64,000 bases of DNA from Pardosa pseudoannulata. Its lineage: Eukaryota > Arthropoda > Arachnida > Araneae > Lycosidae. This document shows, piece by piece, positions 12,826 through 23,798 of the stretch. Both the position numbers and the translations under genes were made by a program. Location of the stretch: contig CM063501.1 of assembly GCA_032207245.1 (NCBI GenBank), positions 59,333,170 through 59,397,169 of the forward strand. Direction: 5' to 3'. The notes below the pieces were generated by a model. That model did no database searches. It was given only the letters and a program-made list of their open reading frames with translations, and was not told the origin of the DNA. Numbering within the stretch: position 1 is the first letter of the stretch; every line of letters starts with the position of its first letter.

Positions 12826-13999
12826 ATAATAGCAGATACTTCAAAATTGGGGGGGAGGATTACGCGACAGCTACCTATTTCTCTTAATATAAAACCGTAC
12901 GAAACAAATACAAAAATCTCTTCAAATTATTTTTAAGTATTTTGATTAAATTGAAGCTAGACATTAATAGCTTATTACAAACTTATAAGCACAATACAAG
13001 CATTTTCAAAGGGTCAACAAAATAAAAATGATACACAGCAGTCATACCCATATATTTAAAGCATAAGTTTGTCTATTAAAATGTTCATATAATTCACATT
13101 ATAAATGCTCATTAAGAATGTGGTTATGATTTATGTGCTTGTTTGTTTAAGACTATAATTCTTATTTATTCTAAAATAGCAATTTTACAAGCATATCGCA
13201 AGATAAATAGTTTCCAGTTTAATCCATGTAGTTGCCACTTTTTTAGGATAAAAATATAAATATTGGTATTAGCATCTCCGATTGGATAGTGATATTAAAG
13301 GATCATTACTGTACATTATCTTGTATTTTAAATTACAATTGTTTTTTGCTTCGATTTTAAAAAATTCTGATAAACTCATTCTTTTCTTAATATTTGACAA
13401 GACGAAAGATTAGAGGTATATTATTTTAAATCTTAGTTAATTCTGGTATTTAAATTACATCTTTTTCTCTTTTAAGTTTTCCCTTTGATCATGAAGTTGT
13501 CTACCTTTGAATAAAATTCATCACTAGTTATTTTAAAAGAACAGGCAGGTTAGTGATATCTACCGACTCAGACCAAGCAAGATGTTAGCTGAACAGGTTG
13601 GAAATTGAATTAAATGCAATTGAAATACTTCCAAAATAAACTTAATGACACAGATATTGTTTTTTGTTCATAATAGATCCTTAGGTATAATTTCCAGAAA
13701 TTCATTAATGTTCCAGAGATGTTGTTAATCTTTACATAAACAAAATAACAAATACTGTCTCTACAGTTAAAAGTTCATTTTAAGACCTTTAGTATTATTA
13801 AATCCAAGAATTAAGTTCAACGTAGTAGACTAATTTCAGTATAGAGAAAATTACGTTTCACCAGAAAATTTATATTTACATTTCATATTAGTACAAACCA
13901 GTTATAACTATCAAACTCACCGAAAGAATAACCTACGTTGGGAAAATTGAACCTAGTAAATTAATAATCATTGGAGTGTATGACCTACAAATTTTATTA
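12826..13999. other. Unassigned AT-rich DNA
   Basis: Nothing recognised beyond general AT richness. No open frame long enough to consider. Confidence 0.6.
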
Positions 14000-14003
14000 T
14001 TAA

Positions 14004-14633
14004 CACTTTTGTGCGGGCAACGTATTTTTACGTTTTTTGCAGTCTATCATTGGAGCGCGGGTCACGTAAAAATACTATTTAATAGATTTGTGGTGGATAC
14101 CCGCTAACCACCACAAATCTACTAAATACGTATAATTATATGTATGTGTAACACTATATGCGTGTTTGCGTTGCTATGCAACGCTTTGAACTTTTTTCCC
14201 CACAAGCTATGATTGTGGACTCGGTCTTCTGTTGCGTTATGTCGTCTTCAATCAAATTTCTAGCTCTAGAACTTACAAGTCATTTTTGTCAATTTAAAGC
14301 TTAGTTTTTTATTGTTGATTACAAAACTGATAAAATGAGCCGTTGTGACAAAGATAGTGATGGAGAAATATGCGCTGAAAGATTATCAGACTTTAATTTT
14401 AAAAAACGTGTATTTTTGTTATTTCGTAAAAATATTGTTTTTTTTATTTTTGTTAAATAATCATACTATAAATATATATTAAAGTGTAAAATAAAAAAAA
14501 ATGTTTCAATCATAAAACAAAGTCGTTTTCTTTTTACTGCGATTTTTCTGAATAACTAAACTTTCGCGCGATTCACGATAAAACGCCCGCTACACGCGTA
14601 ATTTGGCGATGAAGTATACCCTCATGCCAAGTG
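14004..14633 (+). mobile_element. Probable piggyBac-like element 2
   Basis: The left boundary is TTAA (14000-14003) followed by CACTTTTGTGCGGGCAACG. The right boundary in reverse complement is CACTTGGCATGAGGGTATAC, followed outward by TGAA where TTAA is expected. The two ends are similar but diverged inverted repeats. Just inside the left end, TAGATTTGTGGTGG (14083-14096) pairs perfectly with CCACCACAAATCTA (14108-14121) around an 11-nt loop. GC-rich patches at both ends contrast with an AT-rich middle. The 630-bp length and the short N-terminal-like reading frame suggest an internal deletion derivative. Confidence 0.5.
14335..14460 (+). pseudogene. Possible piggyBac transposase N-terminal fragment
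   Basis: A 41-residue frame starts MSRCDKDSDGEICAERLSDF and then runs into low-complexity hydrophobic sequence before a TAA. A short acidic, Ser/Asp-rich start is common at the N-terminus of piggyBac transposases, and the frame sits about 330 bp inside a TTAA-flanked element, where a transposase start would lie. Only roughly the first 20 residues look like protein; the rest is probably sequence joined by the internal deletion. There is no catalytic residue to confirm it. Confidence 0.35.
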
Positions 14634-14637
14634 TGAA

Positions 14638-17445
14638 GAACGCTTTTGAGAAATAAGTTTCCATAATAATAAGTCTTGAATAACATACTTTCCTTCAAGA
14701 TTATATTTGCTATAACACATGCAAAATTCTATATGTACATCTAGTACAAACAACAAAAAATAATTTCTATACATATAGAATAATTCTAATAATATAATTT
14801 CTATACATATATAGTTATAGAATTTTAATTTCAGTGCATTTATTTAGTTATTCAATTTTAAACAGTTTAACAATCACAAGCACTTTTCTTTCTGTTAATA
14901 TTAATATAAAATAACCATTAAATAGCTTTTAATAGTTTATAAAATTTGTTCTGTTAACTCAACATTGTTTCAATTCAATAATGTAAACCTCCGCTAATAA
15001 AAAAAATTAGCATTAGTGAATTAAAATTCGTTGTTATTAATTAATGTATTAAAAAAACGTTAACAAGCATGTTTTACTTTTAAGAAGAAGCCATTAATGA
15101 AAATTGATATATGCTGAGTACTTAAACAGAGTAACTAAGAGGGTTTCAAACAAACAAAGAAGGTTAATAACCAAATACGTCAAATGCATTTTAACTTTTA
15201 TTTTATAAGCAACGAATTAGTACAGACTTTTTATCTTACAATATCCCAATTTTTACAGCAGTGTAGTCATTTTTCATTTCTAGTAAACATTTTAATTTCG
15301 CGAATGTCATTTAGTTAGAAATATGTCATCTTTACTCTTTCAATTTTTGTTTTATAGTAGTTATATATAACAGGAAAAAAGCCTTTAATGTTTCTTATCA
15401 TATCTGCAAAAGGATTAGGGGCTGTTACAGATAGTTAATGTAAATTAATTATTTTCGCATTTATGAATTTAAATTTAATTAAATCAATTATATACAAATT
15501 GAATAAAGCAGATAATTTTAATGTTTATTTTTTATAATTTTAGATAATCTTTAAAATACGTTTTCTAATTTAATTTTCTATTTTATTATAGCTGTACTAA
15601 CTGCTTAAATATTTACATTTTGGAATAAAATTGAGAAATATTTCATTAATTCGTTTAATATTTAATAAGTAATACTTATATTTCTGCACGTTATATGTTC
15701 ATAAAAATAATTTATTTCATTAATTTAATTAACATTTAAATAATCTTACTTAAGCCTAAATTGATAATCGTTTTGAGAAGTACGTATTACTAGATATCAG
15801 AAATGTTTCCTAAATACTTTTTTGAAGTCTATAAAAAAACCGTATTTTTATTAGGAAACTAAGAAACATTTTGAGCACATTAAACTAGATATTATCCTAA
15901 TAAAACATAAGTTAAGACTTATTAATATAAACACATGTTCCATTAAGCTCCATGTTTTGTTTGCCATGGGATAGACAAATTTAGTTCGTTTTATATATAT
16001 GGTTGTTTTCTAATATAATTGCCCAAGATATTCAGAAGCGTCAAGCGTCATATTAGTTAATTTTTCAGAACGTTGAAGTCAGTGATGCCCAAACTTTTTA
16101 AACAAAGTTCAAATAATTGATCAATAAAAGAAAAGTATTGTAGCTATGACATTGTTATCTTTAGACAAAATTGCAGTAAATGTTCAGCTATTTGTCATAT
16201 CGATGAACAAGATTTTCTATACCATTTCGAAAAATTTAGCCAGTGATGTGAGATGTTCCTAAAGATTGTTTGGAATTTATAGACAGTTTCTCCATTCAGG
16301 TCAGACAGGGAAATGACTCGGTATTAATTCCAAAAGGAAAAATGAAAATGTCACTTTTAAACTGTCTAAGTGGCTGCAATAGTTATTGTGATAAAGGAGT
16401 TCCTTGTCATCAAATTATGAACTAGGAGTTAAATTTCCTCTACCTTTTTTTAAATGACAGTCGACTTCTTACAATGAATACACTCTATAATCTCGATAAG
16501 TAATACACATTTGCAGTACCATACAACCGTATCCACAACCATTCTTCTTGTTATGAATTGTTTAAAATCTTTGTTTATATGATTTATATTATTAGTTTCA
16601 ACGTTTACTAAAAAATTGCTCTGGAAACTTGGTTTACCAATATGACAAATTTCTGAATTTTTACACCGGTTATATTGAAAGATAATTACGTGTGAATATA
16701 ACTTTTCGTAATCAATTCATTTTGTTCTCTACTTTTATTTAATGGCTGACAGAAATGACCCTCATTTCTTTCACAAAATCAGGTGCAATAGACTCAAGAA
16801 TACGTAGTTAGTCTTGTAGTAAAGAGAATACTACGGTAAAAAGCACTATTGGAGGTCAAAATGTCTTGCATAATTTTGTCTTCCATAATAACTCACCAAG
16901 TGTCAGCTGCTTTTTGATCAATAAAATGAATATTCCCGTTAGATGTTGCAGTTTCTCATCGTGTTCACCTATATAGTATCGTGTTTCCAGAAATCTGAAT
17001 AGATACATTTTAGGCTTCGTGCACAATCGAGTCCCATTAAATGAGGATCCATTAAATAAAGATCGAAGGTGAAGAAAATGATCTATTAAACGAGGATTAT
17101 ATCTATACATCTTCCTGTATATATACGTTATTTTCAGATGCAATCCGAGATTGTGTTGCATTTTACTATCTGGTCACAATAATCTTAAAACTCTTTCTGT
17201 TGCAATCAGTGAGTTTCAAATTTCAGGCAATGTTGCGACTGGCATATAATGCATTTCGTTATTTTACGTAGTCTATAATTACCTTCCCAGTCATGAGACC
17301 GAAATTCATTATTGAGTATCCTGCAAGAAGGGTCACATAAATTTAGGCTTCTTTAAAAACCAATGAAGTGAGTCCTAGTGAAATTCTAAAGTTCTATACA
17401 TTTTGCGTCTTTAAGCTGTTATTGCTAAGAATTAACTGATGTACA
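14638..17445. other. Unassigned AT-rich DNA
   Basis: No element with supported boundaries. A hAT-like end (CAGTGATGCCCAAAC) occurs at 16080 but no partner end was found. The 101-codon minus-strand frame at 16856-17161 has no recognisable motif. Confidence 0.5.
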
Positions 17446-17453
17446 TGTATTCC

Positions 17454-17797
17454 CAAGGCCGTAGGCAGGGGGAGGTATTTGGGGGACTGATCCCCCCAAC
17501 CCAAATTTTGAAAGACCATTTTGTAGATAGGCAATATCCCACGTTTGTGTGTGTGTGTGTGTGTGTGTGTGCTATCTGCCTAGGTGTTCATGAATATAAA
17601 CAGTCATTTTCTTTAAAAAAAACCGGTCAGACCATAAAAGTCTTCCTAAGCCGGTGGCCGGAAATACAGCATTGTATTTCCGGCACTGTATTCTGGAAAT
17701 ACAGTGCTTTCCCTTTCATCAGTTGTAGTATCATTCAAAATAAAGATGTCTTTCTCCCTTGATCTCCCTCAGAAAATAATTTCTGGCTACGGCCCTG
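17454..17797. mobile_element. 344-bp hAT-type MITE with perfect 8-bp TSD
   Basis: The ends are CAAGGCCGTAGGCAGG (left) and CAGGGCCGTAGCCAG (right, reverse complement), flanked by the identical octamer TGTATTCC at 17446-17453 and 17798-17805. An 8-bp TSD and short inverted repeats with CAxGGCCGTAG are characteristic of hAT elements. The interior has no transposase. It contains a (TG)n run (17545-17571) and two adjacent perfect hairpins, GCCGGAAATACA with a 4-nt loop (17657-17684) and GCACTGTATT with a 5-nt loop (17683-17707). The 107-codon frame at 17439-17762 is a chance frame through the MITE. The intact TSD implies a fairly recent insertion. Confidence 0.88.
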
Positions 17798-17805
17798 TGT
17801 ATTCC

Positions 17806-18363
17806 TACCCACTAGGTGGGACTGTTAAACATTAGAATAGATGACAAGACAAGATTTCTAATGTTGATGTTTCAGTAGTGTTTACATTATCTTTTTAACA
17901 ATTTTAATAATATTTTAATACAATATATTTGTACAAAGTTTCATAATTGTATGTTAACATTAAAAAAATCTGCCAATAATTCACTCTAATTAATAAATTA
18001 CATAAGTCGTATATAACTACCAACGCCACTTAAAATTTATTAGAAATGATTATTTTCAATAAGACCAAAAATAAAATTATGACCTTCGCTAAATTATGTT
18101 TCTATATACTTTACGTGATAAATTTTAACCCAATTTTGTGCATTTACATTATTTCCATTTTGTAGAAAATTAAAAGTAAGAAAAAATAACTTTCTCATTA
18201 TACAATACTCTATGTTGGCATGGACTCAAAATTATTTTCTGATGTATGAGTTAATGACATGTATATCTAAAGCACTTTAAAGTACCATTAAATCTATTTA
18301 TAGGGATTTAGAGAGTCCTAAACATAATTCTTTATAAAACTCATAACAGTAAGTAAAATTTAA

Positions 18364-18406
<43 letters not shown>

Positions 18407-19650
18407 AGTATAACTTGCCTATATATGTTAGAATTATTTAAGACTATTTTAATAAATAGTTAATTTTTTTCAATTACTAAAAACTTTTATTTACTGAGGC
18501 TGAGATTCACGTTTTTCAGAGACAAAATGTTATTATCCATTAAAAACTACTATCATTTATAAAGCAAAAATGCTGGTACTTTTATCTTTATGAAATTGAT
18601 AAAGATTAATGGTTGTATAACAACAAATATACTTTTATTGGAGTTTAAAGTTTTCAGCATTCTCAAATGACCGGCATAAGTTTTGCTATGTATCCTTTAT
18701 TGCAGGCTCTGCACAATAAGCTGTAAATATAAAACCCCTTTCTTTCCTGGCATACATCCAAAACAAACTTTGGTTTCATTTTATAAAAATGATCCACATT
18801 TAGAAGCGGCTTTCAAAAATCTCATAACTAACCTACTGGATTTCAACGTAAAATATTTATTTAAAGAATTTTTAGACCTGCTTCCGGTTTCTGTTTAAAC
18901 TTCCATAATTTTACATTATGGAAATATGCATCATGTGGATTCTTGCGATATAACGTAATGTTTATGAATCCCAAGAAGGAATAAAGTAACTGAGTAATGT
19001 ACTGATATGAGTTTTCACTTCGATGCACATATATGTCAGGCATATTCCAGGAATATTTTAAAAGCCAGAGTTCTCTAACATGTCGTTTTCTTTTGAAAGT
19101 ATGAAAACTTGTCATCTACGTACAAATCATTTTGATTCTTTTTTAACTATATGGAACACTTGAAGTTCGTTACATAACTTAAAAATGTATTACTGTTTCT
19201 ATGAATAAGGCAATATTTCTAATATTTCATAGATATTTACTAAAGGTTAATAAATGTTTTTAAAGAGATTGGGGACATTTCAAATAGTTAATGCAAATTA
19301 TTAACTTTGAGTTTTAAAACATTTCTGATCAACGAAAATTAAAAATTTTCTTATTTCAATTATTTTTTCAGGTGTTTTTAATTTTAAATTGCTGTTTTAC
19401 AATTTAATTCACAAATAATTTTTCTGACATTTTTATTTTAACTTTAAATTAAAATATATGTTAAACATATTGAGATATTGAATTATTTTTTTCAACTATC
19501 TGAATACCGTACATTTAATTTTGTGAAGAATTTGGATTTATGTAAGTTTCAGTCAAGTTTTAATGCTTTATCTGGTGAAGGAGTTTAAGGAGAGTCTAAC
19601 AATTAAGTTTACATAAAGTAGAACTTTCAACAATTATATTTATTTCAAAG
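17806..19650. other. Unassigned AT-rich DNA with a (TA)n tract
   Basis: A (TA)n microsatellite occupies 18366-18402. Frames of 71 and 84 codons at 18683-18898 (plus) and 18861-19115 (minus) overlap each other on opposite strands and show no motif. Confidence 0.6.
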
Positions 19651-19654
19651 ATAT

Positions 19655-19907
19655 TGTGGTGTCCAGACTTTGCGACTCCATGGTGAGCCGCCGACTCCCA
19701 CGCAACTCTACAACTCAACTCTAACGTGCGCGCAAAGCTTACCAGAGACAAAGAGTTGGATCCATCGGACGAGGACGCTCTCGACCAACGCTCTCGCGCA
19801 TACTTCTATTTCTACTTCTATTTAAGTGTGAATGAATAAATGTTTATAAAGTTAAATGGAGTCAGTCATTATTCACCTTAATATCTTATACTACAAACGA
19901 CATAACA
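19655..19907 (+). mobile_element. Possible solo LTR of a second family
   Basis: A GC-richer island begins TGTGGTGTCCAG and may end ACGACATAACA, with ATAT (19651-19654) and TTAT (19908-19911) as a weak 4-bp TSD. Inside are a CT-rich segment, TCTATTTAAG as a TATA-like box, and GAATAAATG as a possible polyadenylation signal, in the order expected of an LTR promoter and R region. There is no second copy in this window to confirm the limits, and the TSD has a mismatch, so the family and the 3' boundary are uncertain. Confidence 0.4.
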
Positions 19908-20041
19908 TTATCCGAAAACTCAAATTTTAATAAATAATAAACTATATGTAATCTTGTGGCATTACTCCAATAGGGGCTGTTTCAAACCGATATTATTCAG
20001 AACATAGTTTTCGCAACTCAAGCGAATTATGTCTAAGCATA

Positions 20042-20620
20042 CAGTGTTCCCTCACCACTTCGCGCTTCATGTTTTGCGGCTTCAGTGTTTCGGGGATTTT
20101 TCCAAAATATACATAAAAAAAATAAAGATGAAAAAATACAACAATGTCGGCAGCCACATGGAGGAAAGGAGTGTTGTTTTATGTTGATGAGCGAGAGAGA
20201 AGGATACCTGCATGTCGAACAAGAGTTGAGATGAGTTGACTCAGAGTGCATACCATGAGATGGCAAAGTATGCAAGTGAGGAAAAAAATGAAGAGGAAGA
20301 CGAAGAACAAACTGAATAGCGTGGCCTTACCCTGGAGAATCTGCAACAATTGTGCAACATGGCAAGAATTTGCACAAGACATTGACGACAATTTGGTTCA
20401 AGCTGTCGAGTTTAGCAATCGCTTTGGAGGGGTTATATCCTTGTACATGGCAATTTTGAAGGAAAAGGAAAAAAAGGCAACAACTACCCATCACCACGTT
20501 TCTCTCATTCGTGTACACACATACACGAAAATTCCTTGGGGAAAATCCTATACTTCGTGGTTTTTCAGTTTTCGTTGAAGGTTCTTGTCCCCATTAACCG
20601 TGAAAAATGAGGGATCACTG
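20042..20620 (+). mobile_element. pogo/Tigger-like element, internally deleted
   Basis: The element is inserted at TA (20040-20041 and 20621-20622). Its ends are CAGTGTTCCCTCACCACTTC and, in reverse complement, CAGTGATCCCTCATTTTTCA, the form CAGTGxTCCCTC typical of Tigger-type pogo elements. The interior retains the decayed C-terminal end of a transposase on the plus strand. At 579 bp it lacks the DNA-binding and most catalytic sequence of an autonomous element of about 2-2.5 kb. Confidence 0.75.
20277..20490 (+). pseudogene. Tigger-type transposase C-terminal remnant, frameshifted
   Basis: Two adjacent frames together read like a Tigger C-terminus. The first gives an acidic stretch EEKNEEEDEEQTE, a stop, then LTLENLQQLCNMA. 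After a shift into the frame that is open from 20246 to 20578 comes AQDIDDNLVQAVEFSNRF and then YMAILKEKEKKATTT. Known Tigger-type transposases end with an acidic linker, an 'LTLENLQQL.NMA'-like helix, a 'D.....R..F.RG......Y..I..EK' segment and a Lys-rich tail, which is the order seen here. The stop and the frameshift make it non-functional. The 110-codon open frame is therefore only partly transposase-derived. Confidence 0.65.
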
Positions 20621-20622
20621 TA

Positions 20623-21631
20623 TACTTATGATTTTGAAATTTAGTACACTTTGTACTGATATTGAGATTGAGATTTTGAGAATTGTCATGAAATTCCTTG
20701 TATTAGAAAGACCATTTCAGAGAGATTATTTCAATAATCATAAAACCAGTCAATCACTGAAATGGTGTCTTAAGTTTAACTCTCTCTAAAACTCCTAAGG
20801 ATTGTAATACCAAATTTACATGTTGAGGCTACTGCACCTAGAATTCAAAATTCATCAACTTAGGTTTGTAACTCTCCTCAAAATCTTAAGTACAGAAATA
20901 TCCGATGAGGTAATTATACTTTCACGTGTTGTTCCGAACACAGTAAACTACTTAAGATGAAAGCATAGGAAGCGTTAAAACGACTTAAACAAATGTAATA
21001 TCAATCTGTAATTAATGTTTACAGTTAAAACTGTTTAAAAATAGTTCAATAAACTGTAATTACATACATGATATATATTAATGAATGAAAATCAAATTCC
21101 AGCTATTTTAACCAACATATATACGTGTTTATCATGGTGTATATCCCAAGTATACCCGTGTATATCCCAAGTTAGGATAGGGTTTATGTTAACAAGAACA
21201 TTAATAGTTTTAAAATTAAAATTTTAGGAATGATTTTAATTGGTTTATAGCATAAAACAAAGAAAAAATAATTGTGACATAAATTAAGTTTTAAAATATT
21301 TTTGGGGGGTTATGAAGGTTGGAAGAATTTATGTGAAATCAGGTTGTAAAGGTCATACCTGATATAATGACATTTATAAATATTAAGTATTTTTTGTTTT
21401 TTTATTACATAATTTTAAAATATATCTCTCTTTCTTATATATAGTAAATTTCTACACATTGGTACATTCTCAACAAATTAAAATATATACAGCTATCTAA
21501 TTTAACGTTTCAATTTAACAAAACTCAAGGTAAATTTTAAAAGGTAAATTTAGTTTCACTTAAACATGTAACAAAAAGATATAAAAATGTTCCTGGTATA
21601 TTAACTATTTAATCAATAATATACATATCTA

Positions 21632-21635
<4 letters not shown>
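20623..21635. other. Unassigned AT-rich DNA
   Basis: No recognisable gene or element. A small direct repeat of GTGTATATCCCAAG occurs near 21137-21170. Confidence 0.6.
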
Positions 21636-21710
<75 letters not shown>

Positions 21711-21724
21711 GTATATATATATGT
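21636..21724. repeat. (TA)n microsatellite with GTATAT variants
   Basis: TA dinucleotides ending in several GTATATATATAT units; it directly abuts the left end of the TA-bounded repeat. Confidence 0.95.
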
Positions 21725-21727
21725 ATG

Positions 21728-22097
21728 TAATATGAGCGAGACTCATTCAAAATCACAACACAGTTTATTTCTGATAATAAACATGAAATCCGTACAACAG
21801 GCAAAAACCTTTACAACTTCGTGCACACAAAGTGATCTCGCACATACACTTTTCTAATAGGGATTCCTAAGGTAAAAGACTACGAATACTCCCTAAGCAC
21901 AATTGATCACGTGATACAAAATACCCATGTTTAAAGAAAACTCTCTAACTATTGTCTAAAGTAGTCCAAACAGAGGCCGAACGAAGTCTATAGCGTGTCT
22001 GGAGGGAAAAATGAGAATTACCGCGGAAACCCCGAACTCCCTTTATGAACAATAGTTATTAAATTAATATTAAAATACGTAAATAAGGGATTTTAAT
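21728..22097 (-). repeat. TA-bounded interspersed repeat, copy 1
   Basis: About 370 bp of non-repetitive sequence lies between (TA)n tracts at 21636-21724 and 22098-22116. It is homologous in the same orientation to 46504-46893. Shared blocks in order include GCGAGACTCATTCAAAA, ACAACAGGCAAA, GCACAATTGATCACGTGATA, AAATACCCATGTTTAAAG, CTATAGCGTGTCTGGAGGG and AAATAAGGGATTTTAATAT. A minus-strand frame runs from the repeat into the microsatellite in both copies and shares a CVV.LNESR.Y peptide, but it ends in Tyr-Ile read-through and is not a gene. No terminal inverted repeat, poly(A) or family signature was found. The strand is nominal. Confidence 0.75.
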
Positions 22098-22116
22098 ATT
22101 ATATATATATATATAT

Positions 22117-23071
22117 GAAGATAGGAATAGGAAGGTAAATTTAAAAGAAAAGAAAATAGCTTAGCAAGGAATATTTTTAATATTTCCAATGGATTTCAGG
22201 ACGACAAAGTTAAATATTATATAAATTTTAAAACATATTAATGTTAATAATCTATTGGGTTGTATATGTTTTCTTATATGAAATTAAAAGTTACCGAAGA
22301 AAATAATTAAGAAAATTTAATTGTTTAATTTTTTAGTTTGTTTCTTTAATATCTAGTACGAAATCCAATATTAGATATTCTGATAAATTTGGATACATTT
22401 TAATATATTTCAGTTATAATTAAATTCTTTCTACAGAAATATTTAAATAAATGCTGAAATTTTTGATACATGATATATTGTGTCATTAATTACTGAAAAG
22501 TAAAACACATTATTGATATCTCTAGTATGTTCAGTATTCTAGTATTATTGCAAATCTAATTATGAAAATTAACTATATCTGTCCCATTTTCATCTCGCTA
22601 CATTCTTATTGTAAATCCTTAGAGATTTTCTCTTAAAAATATTATTAAATACTATCTCAATAAATAAATAGTATCTTATAAATAAATAATTAAATGTAAA
22701 ATTCCATTTAAAATATGTTCTTTGCACTAGAAAGTTCTTTGAGATAATTCTAGTTGATTAAAGCTTTGTTCGATTTATCGCATTCTGATATTCTGTAAAT
22801 GATGATTAAAGTTGCATTTGTTAAGAAGAATATTTATGAGGATTCCCTTATTATAACATCTTTATCTATTGTTAAACTATATATTAAGAACCAGGCAATG
22901 ATAATTTTCAAAAACACTTTTTCAATAAATATAAAGCCTCTTTATTTCAATGTAGGTTAATTCCCATTATCTTAAAAAGTACTTATATTAAAAATCTTTA
23001 AGCAACGCTTGTAAAATATTATCGAAAATCATTTTGTAATTCTATTCTTTTATCACTTATTATAATTTAAA
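22117..23071. other. Unassigned AT-rich DNA
   Basis: No gene or element recognised. Confidence 0.6.
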
Positions 23072-23299
23072 AACATATGAATCACAATATTGAAGTCTTG
23101 AAATACCAAATAAAATAAATTTTATTTTTATCAATACTTTTCATAAGAATCTTAATATTAAAAATAGTATACTTATGATATGTATTAATTACAATAAAAT
23201 TAGAAATTTGTAGAAAATAAAAACTCTTGGAAAAATTAGGTTATTAAAAATCAATTAACGATATAAAAAAATTTTATACTAATTTTTATGGTATTTATA

Positions 23300-23798
23300 C
23301 ACTGTTAACCAATAAGTGTTTGGACACCTGTGATAGAAAAGAAAAACTGACTTTATTCAAAATCAATAGTTGGTAGAGCCTCCACGAGAGGCAATTACAG
23401 CGTGAACTCCTCCGGGCATACTTTCCACAAGTTTTTGTATTATAACTAGTGGTATTGTCTTCCACTTGGCTTGGAGTAGACATAAAAGTTCCTTTACCGA
23501 TTTTGGATGGGTAGTGCAACCCATAATTCGGCGATCCAACTCGTCCCAGAGGCTCCAGATAGGGTTCAGGTCTGGGCTCTGGGCAGACCAGTTCATTCGA
23601 TGAACTCCATTGGCTCCATACCAAGCCTTGGTTAACGTCGAAACATGACAACTGGATTGTCGTCCTAAAAGTAACAAGGGTCCAACCCATAAAACTGCCG
23701 CAACGTACACGATGTATACCGACGGAGGCAGCGATGTACCTCAGGACCTCATACATCGTCATTTACGTAGGTGTCCAAATACTTATTGGTAAACAGTG
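23300..23798 (-). mobile_element. 499-bp Tc1-like element with TA target duplication
   Basis: Terminal inverted repeats CACTGTTAACCAATAAGTG (left) and CACTGTTTACCAATAAGTAT (right, reverse complement) extend for about 30 bp through TTTGGACACCT. TA flanks both sides (23298-23299 and 23799-23800). The right half of the surrounding tandem duplication carries the unoccupied site at 25048-25049 (ATTTATAGTAG), which independently confirms the boundaries and the TA duplication. The interior keeps only the C-terminal part of a transposase on the minus strand; an autonomous Tc1-like element is about 1.3-1.7 kb, so this is an internal deletion copy. Confidence 0.93.
23363..23710 (-). pseudogene. Tc1-like DDE transposase C-terminal fragment
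   Basis: The minus strand encodes 115 codons containing NWSAQSPDLNPIWSLWDELD and, near the end, LVESMPGGVHAVIASRGG. These match the hallmark Tc1-family block W.AQSPDLNPIE.LW..L.RR and the C-terminal 'ES.P.R...V...KGG' region. The family's last catalytic Glu in PIE.LW is replaced by Trp here, and the upstream QDNAPCH-like block, which carries the second catalytic Asp, reads GRQSSCH. The N-terminal paired-like DNA-binding domain is absent. The frame is open but catalytically dead. A longer overlapping frame at 23295-23762 is a shadow of it. Confidence 0.85.

Noticed and set aside
16080..17160. hAT element starting CAGTGATGCCCAAAC
   Set aside because: No matching inverted end, 8-bp TSD or transposase motif could be found to the right.
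16856..17161. 101-codon minus-strand frame as a gene
   Set aside because: No domain or motif is recognised, and composition is that of AT-rich background.
23295..23762. 155-codon frame as a separate gene
   Set aside because: It is an out-of-frame shadow of the Tc1-like transposase fragment and includes the inverted repeats.
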